Shown in pieces: positions 19,473 to 28,400 of a stretch of 49,763 bases of DNA (within the stretch, counting starts at the first letter, position 1; every line of letters starts with the position of its first letter). The DNA is from Streptomyces sp. SM11. Its GTDB lineage: Bacteria > Actinomycetota > Actinomycetes > Streptomycetales > Streptomycetaceae. The position numbers and the translations under genes were made by a program. The notes under the pieces are model-generated. The model was not told where the DNA came from, did not search any database, and saw only the letters and a program-made list of their open reading frames with translations. The stretch is from contig NZ_NEUE01000200.1 in assembly GCF_002910905.1 (NCBI RefSeq), forward strand, positions 1 to 49,763, given 5' to 3'.

Positions 19473-22292
19473 GTGTCCGTCTTCAACAAGCTCATGCGTG
19501 CAGGCGAAGGCAAGATCCTGCGCAAACTGCACCGCATCGCGGACCAGGTCAGCTCCATCGAAGAGGACTTCGTCAACCTCTCCGACGCCGAGCTGCGGGC
19601 GCTCACCGACGAGTACAAGGAACGGTACGCGGACGGCGAGAGCCTGGACGACCTGCTTCCCGAAGCGTTCGCCACGGTCCGTGAGGCCGCGAAGCGCGTC
19701 CTCGGACAGCGCCACTACGACGTACAGATGATGGGCGGAGCCGCCCTGCACCTCGGTTATGTGGCCGAGATGAAGACAGGAGAGGGCAAGACCCTCGTCG
19801 GCACCCTGCCCACGTATCTGAACGCGCTCTCCGGCAAGGGCGTGCACCTGATCACGGTGAACGACTATCTCGCCGAGCGTGACTCCGAGATGATGGGCCG
19901 GGTCCACAAGTTCCTCGGGCTGAGCGTCGGCTGCATCGTCGCCAACATGACGCCGGCCCAGCGCCGCGAGCAGTACGCCTGCGACATCACGTACGGCACG
20001 AACAACGAGTTCGGCTTCGACTACCTCCGCGACAACATGGCGTGGTCCAAGGACGAGCTCGTCCAGCGCGGCCACAACTTCGCCGTGGTCGACGAGGTCG
20101 ACTCGATCCTCGTCGACGAGGCCCGTACGCCGCTGATCATCTCCGGCCCGGCCGACCAGGCCACCAAGTGGTACGGCGACTTCGCCAAGCTGGTTGCCCG
20201 CCTCACCAAGGGTGAGGCGGGCAACCAGCTCAAGGGCATCGAGGAGACCGGCGACTACGAGGTCGACGAGAAGAAGCGGACCGTGGCCATCCATGAGCCC
20301 GGTGTCGCCAAGGTCGAGGACTGGCTCGGCATCGACAACCTCTACGAGTCGGTGAACACCCCGCTCGTCGGTTATCTGAACAACGCCATCAAGGCCAAGG
20401 AACTGTTCAAGAAGGACAAGGACTACGTCGTCATCGACGGCGAAGTCATGATTGTCGACGAGCACACCGGCCGTATCCTCGCCGGCCGCCGCTACAACGA
20501 GGGCATGCACCAGGCGATCGAGGCGAAGGAAGGGGTGGACATCAAGGACGAGAACCAGACCCTCGCCACGATCACCCTGCAGAACTTCTTCCGCCTCTAC
20601 GGCAAGCTCTCCGGCATGACCGGTACGGCGATGACCGAGGCCGCCGAGTTCCACCAGATCTACAAGCTCGGTGTGGTGCCGATCCCGACGAACCGGCCGA
20701 TGGTCCGTGCCGACCAGTCGGACCTGATCTACCGCACCGAGGTCGCCAAGTTCGCCGCGGTCGTCGACGACATCGCCGAGAAGCACGAGAAGGGCCAGCC
20801 GATCCTGGTCGGCACCACCTCGGTCGAGAAGTCCGAGTACCTCTCGCAGCAGCTCTCCAAGCGCGGTGTCCAGCACGAGGTCCTCAACGCCAAGCAGCAC
20901 GACCGGGAGGCGACGATCGTCGCCCAGGCGGGCCGCAAGGGCGCCGTCACCGTCGCGACGAACATGGCAGGCCGAGGCACCGACATCAAGCTCGGCGGCA
21001 ACCCGGACGACCTCGCCGAGGCGGAGCTGCGCCAGCGCGGCCTCGACCCGGTGGAGAACGTCGAGGAGTGGGCGGCCGCGCTGCCCGCCGCGCTGGAGCA
21101 GGCCGAGGAGGCCGTGAAGGCGGAGTTCGAAGAGGTCAAGGACCTCGGCGGGCTCTACGTTCTCGGTACCGAGCGCCACGAGTCGCGCCGTATCGACAAC
21201 CAGCTGCGCGGCCGTTCCGGCCGTCAGGGCGACCCGGGCGAGTCCCGTTTCTACCTGTCGTTGGGCGACGACCTGATGCGCCTGTTCAAGGCCCAGATGG
21301 TCGAGCGCGTCATGTCGATGGCGAACGTTCCGGACGACGTCCCGATCGAGAACAAAATGGTCACCCGCGCTATCGCCTCCGCCCAGTCGCAGGTCGAGCA
21401 GCAGAACTTCGAGACGCGTAAGAACGTCCTGAAGTACGACGAGGTGCTCAACCGGCAGCGCGAGGTCATCTACGGCGAGCGCCGCCGCGTCCTGGAGGGC
21501 GAGGACCTTCAGGACCAGATCCGGCACTTCATGGATGACACGATCGACGACTACATCCGGCAGGAGACCGCCGAGGGCTTCGCCGAGGAGTGGGACCTGG
21601 ACCGGCTGTGGGGCGCTTTCAAGCAGCTCTACCCGGTGAAGGTCACCGTCGAGGAGCTGGAGGACGCGGCCGGGGACCTGGCGGGCGTCACCGCCGAGTT
21701 CATCGCCGAGTCGGTCAAGAACGACATCCACGAGCAGTACGAGGAGCGCGAGAACACGCTCGGCTCCGACATCATGCGTGAGCTGGAGCGACGCGTCGTC
21801 CTCTCGGTGCTCGACCGCAAGTGGCGCGAGCACCTCTACGAGATGGACTACCTCCAGGAGGGCATCGGCCTGCGGGCCATGGCGCAGAAGGACCCGCTGG
21901 TCGAGTACCAGCGCGAGGGCTTCGACATGTTCAACGCCATGATGGAGGGCATCAAGGAGGAGTCCGTCGGCTACCTGTTCAACCTGGAGGTCCAGGTCGA
22001 GCAGCAGGTCGAGGAGGTTCCGGTGCAGGACGGTGCCGAGCGCACCTCGCTGGAGAAGGAGGGCGCCGCCGCTGCCCCGCAGATCCGCGCCAAGGGCCTG
22101 GAGGCCCCGCAGCGGCCGGACCGGCTCCACTTCTCCGCTCCCACGGTGGACGGCGAGGGCGGTGTCGTCGAGGGCGACTTCGCCAACGACGACGACGGCG
22201 CGCGGTCCGGCTCCTCGGACGGCATGACGCGTGCGGAGCGCCGCAAGGCCCAGAAGAGCGGCGGCGGCGGCGGTCGTCGTCGCAAGAAGTAG
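19473..22292 (+). CDS. secA: preprotein translocase ATPase SecA
   Basis: Motor ATPase that drives unfolded preproteins through the SecYEG channel. 939 residues from the GTG at 19473, with AAGGAG about 10 nt upstream. Walker A is KTGEGKT (101-107) and the DEVD box is at 207-210. The PPXD domain, [14 protein letters not shown], the nucleotide-binding domain 2 motifs ([26 protein letters not shown]) and the C-terminal helical scaffold and wing domains are all present in order. The tail ends in a glycine- and arginine-rich basic stretch and lacks the C-terminal zinc-binding cysteines of proteobacterial SecA, which is usual for actinobacteria. A strong hairpin follows the stop. Confidence 0.98.
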   Translation: MSVFNKLMRAGEGKILRKLHRIADQVSSIEEDFVNLSDAELRALTDEYKERYADGESLDDLLPEAFATVREAAKRVLGQRHYDVQMMGGAALHLGYVAEMKTGEGKTLVGTLPTYLNALSGKGVHLITVNDYLAERDSEMMGRVHKFLGLSVGCIVANMTPAQRREQYACDITYGTNNEFGFDYLRDNMAWSKDELVQRGHNFAVVDEVDSILVDEARTPLIISGPADQATKWYGDFAKLVARLTKGEAGNQLKGIEETGDYEVDEKKRTVAIHEPGVAKVEDWLGIDNLYESVNTPLVGYLNNAIKAKELFKKDKDYVVIDGEVMIVDEHTGRILAGRRYNEGMHQAIEAKEGVDIKDENQTLATITLQNFFRLYGKLSGMTGTAMTEAAEFHQIYKLGVVPIPTNRPMVRADQSDLIYRTEVAKFAAVVDDIAEKHEKGQPILVGTTSVEKSEYLSQQLSKRGVQHEVLNAKQHDREATIVAQAGRKGAVTVATNMAGRGTDIKLGGNPDDLAEAELRQRGLDPVENVEEWAAALPAALEQAEEAVKAEFEEVKDLGGLYVLGTERHESRRIDNQLRGRSGRQGDPGESRFYLSLGDDLMRLFKAQMVERVMSMANVPDDVPIENKMVTRAIASAQSQVEQQNFETRKNVLKYDEVLNRQREVIYGERRRVLEGEDLQDQIRHFMDDTIDDYIRQETAEGFAEEWDLDRLWGAFKQLYPVKVTVEELEDAAGDLAGVTAEFIAESVKNDIHEQYEERENTLGSDIMRELERRVVLSVLDRKWREHLYEMDYLQEGIGLRAMAQKDPLVEYQREGFDMFNAMMEGIKEESVGYLFNLEVQVEQQVEEVPVQDGAERTSLEKEGAAAAPQIRAKGLEAPQRPDRLHFSAPTVDGEGGVVEGDFANDDDGARSGSSDGMTRAERRKAQKSGGGGGRRRKK

Positions 22293-22311
22293 CACCGGCG
22301 GCAGTACCGCT

Positions 22312-22347
22312 GCAGGGGCCGGACACCACGGGGTGTCCGGCCCCTGC
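22312..22347. terminator. bidirectional terminator between secA and the Rv3235-like gene
   Basis: Perfect 16-bp inverted repeat: GCAGGGGCCGGACACC (22312-22327) and GGTGTCCGGCCCCTGC (22332-22347) with a 4-nt loop. It sits between the convergent secA and Rv3235-like genes, 20 nt after the secA stop. Confidence 0.85.
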
Positions 22348-22360
22348 CGTGTCTGCCGGG

Positions 22361-22807
22361 TCACCGGGGGCCCGGGGCGCCAGCCGTGAGGCGTTCGCCG
22401 CCCAGTTCCACCGCGGCGCAGCGCCAGCGCTGGTCGGGGCCCTGTTCCAGGCGGAAGGCCATCGCCCGGATCCGGTCGCCCGCGGCGATGCTGGCAAACG
22501 CCTCGACCACGCCGGTGGCGGGCTGGGCCCCGCGGCAGTGGCGAAGAACGGGGCGGCTGCCCCGGGAGGCCCCCAGCGGGGTGCTCGGGGCCAGCTCGGC
22601 GAGCTGGTCGTAGGCCTCGCCGATGGTGTGGCCGAGCATCCAGTGCACCGGGCGCTGGCCGCTGAGGACCGCGAGCAGGCGTTCGGCGAACCACTGGTGG
22701 GGCCGTTGCGGCCGGTGGGGCTGCTGCCTGCGGGACCGCTGCGGGGGTACCGACCGGGGACCGCTCTGGTCGCGTCGGCCGGCGGGCCTAGTCCTGTCCG
22801 TGCTCAT
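22361..22807 (-). CDS. Rv3235-like protein
   Basis: 148-residue protein resembling the Rv3235 family, small actinobacterial proteins encoded near secA. An Arg/Pro/Gln-rich N-terminal third is followed by a compact conserved domain with WFAERLLAVLSGQRPVHWML and VVEAFASIAAGDRIRAMAFR, ending in a beta-rich segment (RWRCAAVELG). The function is unknown; no catalytic motif is visible. I chose the ATG at 22807, which has GGGGG 8 nt upstream; an ATG at 22813 is the alternative. The conserved location next to secA suggests an old neighbourhood, not necessarily shared function. Confidence 0.82.
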   Translation of the reverse strand: MSTDRTRPAGRRDQSGPRSVPPQRSRRQQPHRPQRPHQWFAERLLAVLSGQRPVHWMLGHTIGEAYDQLAELAPSTPLGASRGSRPVLRHCRGAQPATGVVEAFASIAAGDRIRAMAFRLEQGPDQRWRCAAVELGGERLTAGAPGPR

Positions 22808-22830
22808 GATCATCGCCCCCGTTGACCGGG

Positions 22831-22846
22831 CCCGGTATCTACCGGG
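22831..22846. promoter_or_regulatory. 16-bp palindrome in a divergent promoter region
   Basis: CCCGGTA-TC-TACCGGG is a perfect 7-bp inverted repeat with a 2-nt centre. It lies 24 nt upstream of the Rv3235-like start, in the 275-bp region that separates it from the DUF6912 gene. Its size and place fit an operator. The rest of the region (22847-23082) shows no feature I can name. Confidence 0.4.
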
Positions 22847-23082
22847 CGGTAACTTGTGTTGGGGATCTTCTACTGGGGCGGTCGTCAGCGACGCAAGGGG
22901 CCTTTGCGCGCCGAGCGGGTACGGGCGGTTTCACCTATTCGTGGCTCGACCCTTGGGGGGCAAGGGTGAGGGCGGGGGTGACGTGGCTTCGACCGTGGAC
23001 GGACGACCCCGGTTGCCGAAACCCGAAAGGGGACGTTCCCACGTATCCTGAGGACGTTTCCCTCTACGAAAGCGACCTGCTC

Positions 23083-23589
23083 ATGCGCGTGTACGTCCCC
23101 CTGACCCTCTCCGGTCTCGCAGCGGCGCACGGTGCGGGCGAGGTCGGCCCCGGGCCGCTGACCGCCTACGCGGTGACCCCCGGGCTGCGCGAGTGGTACG
23201 TCTCCGACGACATCGAGGAACTGGAGTACGCGGCGCTCAACCGGGCCGCCGCCGCCTCGCTCCGGATGATCGCCGGGAACCCGGACGAGGTGCGCCGCCG
23301 GGTCGTCGTGGCCGTCGACGTACCGGACGGGGCCGCCGTCGCCGACCCCGATCAGGGGCTGAGCACGGCATCGCTCGGCGAGGTGCGGATCGCCGCCGCG
23401 CTGCCGCTGGCCAAGGCCGCGGCGGTGCACGTGGACGCCGACGACGCGGAGAAGGACGTGGCCGCCGCGGCGGCAGCCCTGGGGGCGGCAGACCTCGGCG
23501 ACGACGACGCGCAGTTCACCGTGGACGGCGCCGAGGACCACGAGCTGCTCTGGTTCGGAGTCCAGGAGATTCCGCAGCTCATCGGCTGA
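23083..23589 (+). CDS. DUF6912 family protein
   Basis: 168-residue cytosolic protein of a small actinobacterial family that begins MRVYVPLTLSGLA. An alpha/beta pattern is visible, with an Ala/Asp-rich helix (about 125-150) and the conserved ending HELLWFGVQEIPQL. No signal peptide, membrane helix or catalytic motif can be seen, and no function is known. The ATG at 23083 matches the family start; a longer frame upstream lies in the intergenic region. A HAD hydrolase gene follows after 38 nt. Confidence 0.82.
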   Translation: MRVYVPLTLSGLAAAHGAGEVGPGPLTAYAVTPGLREWYVSDDIEELEYAALNRAAAASLRMIAGNPDEVRRRVVVAVDVPDGAAVADPDQGLSTASLGEVRIAAALPLAKAAAVHVDADDAEKDVAAAAAALGAADLGDDDAQFTVDGAEDHELLWFGVQEIPQLIG

Positions 23590-23627
23590 GCGGCGGCGTT
23601 GTCGTACCCGGCGGGTACTTTTTCTGT

Positions 23628-24305
23628 ATGACTTCGGGGACGACACGCACACATCTGGTCTGGGACTGGAACGGCACGCTGCTCGACGACACCCATGCCG
23701 TCATCCGGGCGACGAACGCCGCGTTCGCGGAGGTCGAGCTGGCGCCGATCACGCTGGAGCAGTACCGGGAGATGTACACCATCCCGATACCCCGGTTCTA
23801 CGAGCGGATCCTGGGCCGGCTGCCCACCGAGGCCGAGTGGGAGCGGATGGACGGCATCTTCCACCGGTACTACGCGGAGCAGCGGGTGGCCTGTGGGCTC
23901 ACGGCCGGGGTGGAGGAGCTGCTGCACCAGTGGCAGCGGGCCGGTCGTAGTCAGTCGCTGCTGAGCATGTACGGGCACGAGCAGCTGGTGCCGGTGGTGC
24001 GGGGATACGGCATCGAGCCGCGGTTCGTCCGGGTCGAGGGGCGTACGGGGCCGTCCGGCGGGAGCAAGGCGCTCCACATGGAGCGGCACTTCGCGGCGCT
24101 GGCCGGTGTGGACGGGATCGTGCCGGAGAACTCGGTGGTCATCGGGGACGCGCTGGACGATGCGGTGGCGGCGGCGCATGTGGGGGCTCGGGCCGTGCTG
24201 TACACCGGGGGGTCGCACAGTCGGAGCAGTCTGGAGGGGGCGGGGGTGCCGGTGGTGGACAGCCTGGGGGAGGCGGTGGCGTTGGCGGAGACGTTTTCCG
24301 CGTAG
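23628..24305 (+). CDS. HAD-superfamily hydrolase
   Basis: 225-residue HAD hydrolase with a helical cap between motifs I and II (about 20-85), as in phosphoglycolate phosphatase-like enzymes. Motif I is DWNGT: the nucleophile is Asp13, but the second acidic position, the usual general acid/base, is Asn15. Motif II is around LLSMYGHEQL, and motif IV is VVIGDALDDAVAA with an intact acidic pair. The substrate is unknown, and the Asn could reduce or change phosphatase activity. The ATG at 23628 lacks a strong ribosome-binding site. Probably co-transcribed with the DUF6912 gene. Confidence 0.87.
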   Translation: MTSGTTRTHLVWDWNGTLLDDTHAVIRATNAAFAEVELAPITLEQYREMYTIPIPRFYERILGRLPTEAEWERMDGIFHRYYAEQRVACGLTAGVEELLHQWQRAGRSQSLLSMYGHEQLVPVVRGYGIEPRFVRVEGRTGPSGGSKALHMERHFAALAGVDGIVPENSVVIGDALDDAVAAAHVGARAVLYTGGSHSRSSLEGAGVPVVDSLGEAVALAETFSA

Positions 24306-24370
24306 GGGGTGGGCCTGGGCTGTGTGGTGGCCGTGGTGCGGGCCTTTCGGGGGCGCTGCCCCTGGCCCCG

Positions 24371-24510
24371 GTCCTCAAGCGCCGGACGGGCTGGAAGGGT
24401 GTGCCGGACGGGCTGGGGGTGCGCGGGCGGGGCTGTGAGGGTGCGGGCGGACGGGCTGGAAGGTGTCCTCAAGCGCCGGACGGGTTTGAGGGTGCGCCGG
24501 ACGGGCTTGA
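24371..24510. repeat. cluster of Streptomyces dispersed intergenic repeats
   Basis: Five full or partial copies of a unit whose core is GCCGGACGGGCTKGA, at 24371-24395, 24401-24416, 24444-24460, 24464-24489 and 24494-24510. Two copies include the full CAAGCGCCGGACGGG core. The same 25-bp unit as the first copy recurs at 30561-30585. Part of the core can fold into a short hairpin. The cluster lies between the convergent HAD and PfpI genes and extends into the PfpI reading frame. Confidence 0.85.
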
Positions 24511-25056
24511 GCGCAGCACCTTCAGGAACTCTCGCATCCAGGCCGGGTGGTCCGGCCAGGCTCGGGAGGAGACCAGGGGGCCGTCCACGACCGCCTCCGT
24601 GTCCTGGAAGGTCGCGGCCGCGCTCTGCATGTCCGGTTCCAGGGCCGGGTAGGCCGTGACGTTGCGGCCGCTGAGGCTGCCGGTGGCGGCGGTGATCAGG
24701 GGGCCGTGGCAGATCTGCGCCACCGGGCGGTCCGCGGAGAAGAAGGCGCCGACGATCTTCCGCAGCTCGGCGTTGTTGCGGAGGTACTCGGGGGCACGGC
24801 CGCCGGGGATCACCAGGGCGATGTAGGCCCCGGGGTCGACCTCGGAGAAGGACAGATCGGCGGGCCAGGTGTAGCCGGGCTTCTCCGTGTACGTGTCGAA
24901 GCCGGGCTCGAAGTCGTGGACCACGAAGCGCAGCGTCTTGCGCTCGGGGGCCGCGATGTCGACCTCGTACCCCTCCTCCAGCAGCCGCTGGTACGGGTAG
25001 AGGACTTCGAGCGACTCGGCGGCGTCGCCGGTGACGATGAGGATCTTCTGCGGCAT
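24469..25056 (-). CDS. DJ-1/PfpI family protein
   Basis: 195-residue class I glutamine-amidotransferase-like protein. It starts with PQKILIVTGDAAESLEVLYP and carries the nucleophile elbow AQICHGPL with Cys116 and His117, typical of PfpI/DJ-1 proteins (deglycase, protease or chaperone roles are reported for relatives). The last 14 codons (SPSGAPSNPSGA region) are read through copies of the dispersed intergenic repeat, so the native C terminus was probably shorter. The ATG at 25056 fits the family start. The function of this member cannot be inferred further. Confidence 0.9.
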   Translation of the reverse strand: MPQKILIVTGDAAESLEVLYPYQRLLEEGYEVDIAAPERKTLRFVVHDFEPGFDTYTEKPGYTWPADLSFSEVDPGAYIALVIPGGRAPEYLRNNAELRKIVGAFFSADRPVAQICHGPLITAATGSLSGRNVTAYPALEPDMQSAAATFQDTEAVVDGPLVSSRAWPDHPAWMREFLKVLRSSPSGAPSNPSGA

Positions 25057-25488
25057 GGCGGGCTCCTCGGGGCCGGTGGCCCCGATGGCGTGCCGAGGGC
25101 CTGAATCCGTGCGGTACGGACAGACTGCCCCGGTTTCGGGAGTTCGCCAAGGCGGCGCGGCGCACTGTCCAGAGTGTCAAAGTTCGAGGGGTTCTTTTGT
25201 ACACAAGCAGCTCATGACGCGGCGGGGTATGAGGGCGATAGCCTGGTGCCGTGATCAGCGCGATACGCCTCGGGGGCAGCGAAGCCCCCGGCCGCCGCCC
25301 GGAGTGCCACAGCACCCGGGCGATCCGCGATCTCCCGACTCCGGACCAGCTGCCGAAAATGGCCGATGTGGTCCCGGGTATCTCTCGAAGCGGCATAGCG
25401 TCGACCCAGACCGGAAACCCCGCGTCGTGGCGGGACGCCGCTTTTCTCACCTACGTCACGCAACGGCGCGCGACAGGAGCCAGAGGAC
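25057..25488. promoter_or_regulatory. long divergent region PfpI / NAD-glutamate dehydrogenase
   Basis: 432 bp with no convincing gene between divergent starts. An AT-rich patch at 25190-25207 contains an imperfect 14-bp palindrome (CTTTTGTACACAAG, 25194-25207) with a perfect TGTACA centre, unusual in this GC-rich DNA. It may be a promoter or operator. The rest is unremarkable up to the AGGAG ribosome-binding site before 25489. Confidence 0.45.
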
Positions 25489-28400
25489 ATGCAGACCAAG
25501 TTGGACGAAGCCAAGGCCGAGCTGCTCGCAGGGGCCGCCAAGGTAGCTGACAACGGTCCGGGCGGTGGTGTCGGTGGCCCGGGAGGTGCACCCCGGGCGC
25601 GGATTGCCGCTGCCGGGGCCGACAAGAGCGCCCGTGCTGGTCAGGACAGCGTGCTCGCCTACCTCCAGCGCTACTACCTGCATACGGCTCCGGAGGACCT
25701 CAGCGGCCGTGACCCGGTCGATGTCTTCGGCGCCGCCGCCTCGCACTACCGGCTGGCCGAGAATCGTCCGCAGGGCACCGCGAACGTCCGGGTGCACACC
25801 CCGACCGTCGAGGAGAACGGCTGGACCTGCAGCCACTCCGTCGTCGAGGTCGTCACCGACGACATGCCCTTCCTGGTGGACTCCGTCACCAACGAGCTGT
25901 CCCGGCAGGGGCGCGGCATCCACGTCGTGATCCACCCACAGGTCACGGTCCGTCGCGATGTCACCGGAAAGCTCATCGAGGTCCTCTCCGGCGGACCCGG
26001 CATCCCGAACAGCACCAGGAACACCAAGGGCCGCAAGGGCGGCAAGGACGAGCTGCCGCACGACGCGCTCGTCGAATCCTGGATCCACGTCGAGATCGAC
26101 CGGGAGACCGACCGCGCCGACCTCCAGCAGATCTCCGCCGACCTGCTGCGTGTCCTGTCCGACGTACGGGAAACCGTCGAGGACTGGGGGAAGATGCGCG
26201 ACGCCGCCCTTCGGATCGCCGACGACCTGCCCGGCGAACCGCTGGACGACCTCGCCGACGAGGAGGTCGAGGAGGCCCGCGAGCTGCTGCGCTGGCTGGC
26301 CGCCGACCACTTCACCTTCCTCGGCTACCGCGAGTACGAGCTGAAGGACAGTGACGCGCTGGCCGCCGTGCCCGGCACCGGGCTCGGCATCCTGCGCTCC
26401 GACCCGCACCACAGCGAGGACGAGGCCCACCCGGTCAGCCCGTCCTTCGACCGGCTGCCCGCCGACGCCCGCGCCAAGGCCCGTGAGCACAAGCTCCTCG
26501 TCCTGACGAAGGCCAACAGCCGGGCCACCGTGCACCGCCCCAGCTACCTCGACTACGTCGGTGTGAAGAAGTTCGACGCCAAGGGCAACGTCGTCGGCGA
26601 GCGCCGCTTCCTCGGGCTGTTCTCCTCCGCCGCCTACACCGAGTCCGTGCGCAGGGTGCCCGTCATCCGCCGCAAGGTCGCCGAGGTGGTGGAGGGCGCG
26701 GGCTTCTCGTACAACAGCCACGACGGCCGCGACCTGCTCCAGATCCTGGAGACCTACCCGCGCGACGAGCTGTTCCAGACGCCCGTCGACCAGCTCCGCT
26801 CCATCGTGACCTCCGTCCTCTACCTCCAGGAGCGCCGCCGCCTGCGGCTCTACCTGCGCCAGGACGAGTACGGGCGCTACTACTCCGCGATCGTCTACCT
26901 CCCGCGCGACCGCTACACCACCGGCGTGCGCCTGCGGCTGATCGACATCCTCAAGGAGGAGCTCGGTGGCAACAGCGTCGACTTCACCGCCTGGAACACC
27001 GAGTCGATCCTCTCCCGGCTGCACTTCGTCATCCGGGTCCCGGCCGGCACCGAACTGGCCCATCTGACGGACGCCGACGCGGACCGCATCGAGGCCCGCC
27101 TCGTCGAGGCCGCACGCTCCTGGGCCGACGGGTTCCAGGAGGCGCTCAGCGCCGAGCTGGGCGAGGAGCGCGGCGCCGAACTCCAGCGCCAGTACGGCCA
27201 CTCGTTCCCCGAGGGCTACAAGGCCGACCACTCGCCGCGCGCCGCCGTGGCCGACCTGGTCCATCTGGAGACCCTCAAGCAGGGCGAGAAGGACTTCGCC
27301 CTCAGCCTGTACGAGCCGGTCGGCGCGGGTCCCGGCGAGCGCCGCTTCAAGATCTACCGGACCGGTGAGCAGGTCTCCCTGTCCGCCGTCCTCCCGGCAC
27401 TTCAGCAGCTCGGCGTCGAGGTCGTCGACGAGCGGCCGTACGAGCTGCGCTGCGCCGACCGTACGCACGCCTGGATCTACGACTTCGGGCTGCGGATGCC
27501 CCCGGCCAACGGCAACGGCGGCTACCTCGCCGACGACGCCCGCGCCCGCTTCCAGGAAGCCTTCGCCGCCGTCTGGAAGGGCGAGGCGGAGAACGACGGC
27601 TTCAACGCGCTGGTCCTCGGCGCCGGGCTGAACTGGCGCCAGGCCATGGTGCTGCGCGCCTACGCGAAGTACCTGCGGCAGGCTGGGTCCACCTTCAGCC
27701 AGGACTACATGGAGTCCACGCTCCGCAACAACGTCCACACCACCCGGCTGCTCGTCTCGCTCTTCGAGGCCCGGATGTCGCCCGGCCGCCAGAGCGCCGG
27801 CACGGAGCTGACCGACGGGCTCCTGGAGGAGCTGGACGGGGCCCTGGACCAGGTCGCCTCGCTGGATGAGGACCGGATCCTGCGGTCTTTCCTCACCGTC
27901 ATCAAGGCCACCCTGCGCACCAACTTCTTCCAGCACACGGAGGACGGCACGCCGCACTCCTACGTCTCGATGAAGTTCGACCCGCAGGCCATCCCGGACC
28001 TGCCCGCGCCCCGCCCGGCGTACGAGATCTGGGTCTACTCGCCGCGCGTGGAGGGCGTCCACCTGCGTTTCGGCAAGGTCGCCCGCGGCGGGCTGCGCTG
28101 GTCGGACCGGCGCGAGGACTTCCGTACGGAGGTCCTCGGCCTGGTCAAGGCGCAGATGGTGAAGAACACCGTCATCGTGCCCGTCGGAGCCAAGGGCGGC
28201 TTCGTCGCCAAGCAGCTCCCGGACCCGTCCGCGGACCGGGACGCCTGGTTCGCCGAGGGCATCGCCGCGTACCGCACGTTCATCTCCGCGCTGCTCGACA
28301 TCACCGACAACATGGTGGCCGGCGAGGTCGTGCCGCCCGTCGACGTCGTCCGGCACGACGAGGACGACACCTACCTCGTCGTCGCCGCCGACAAGGGCAC

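Noticed and set aside
19470..22694. A 1074-codon minus-strand frame opposite secA
   Set aside because: It is a GC-driven shadow; secA on the plus strand has all family motifs.
24371..24510. CRISPR-like array
   Set aside because: The repeat copies are irregular in length and spacing and match a dispersed Streptomyces-type repeat; no cas genes are nearby.
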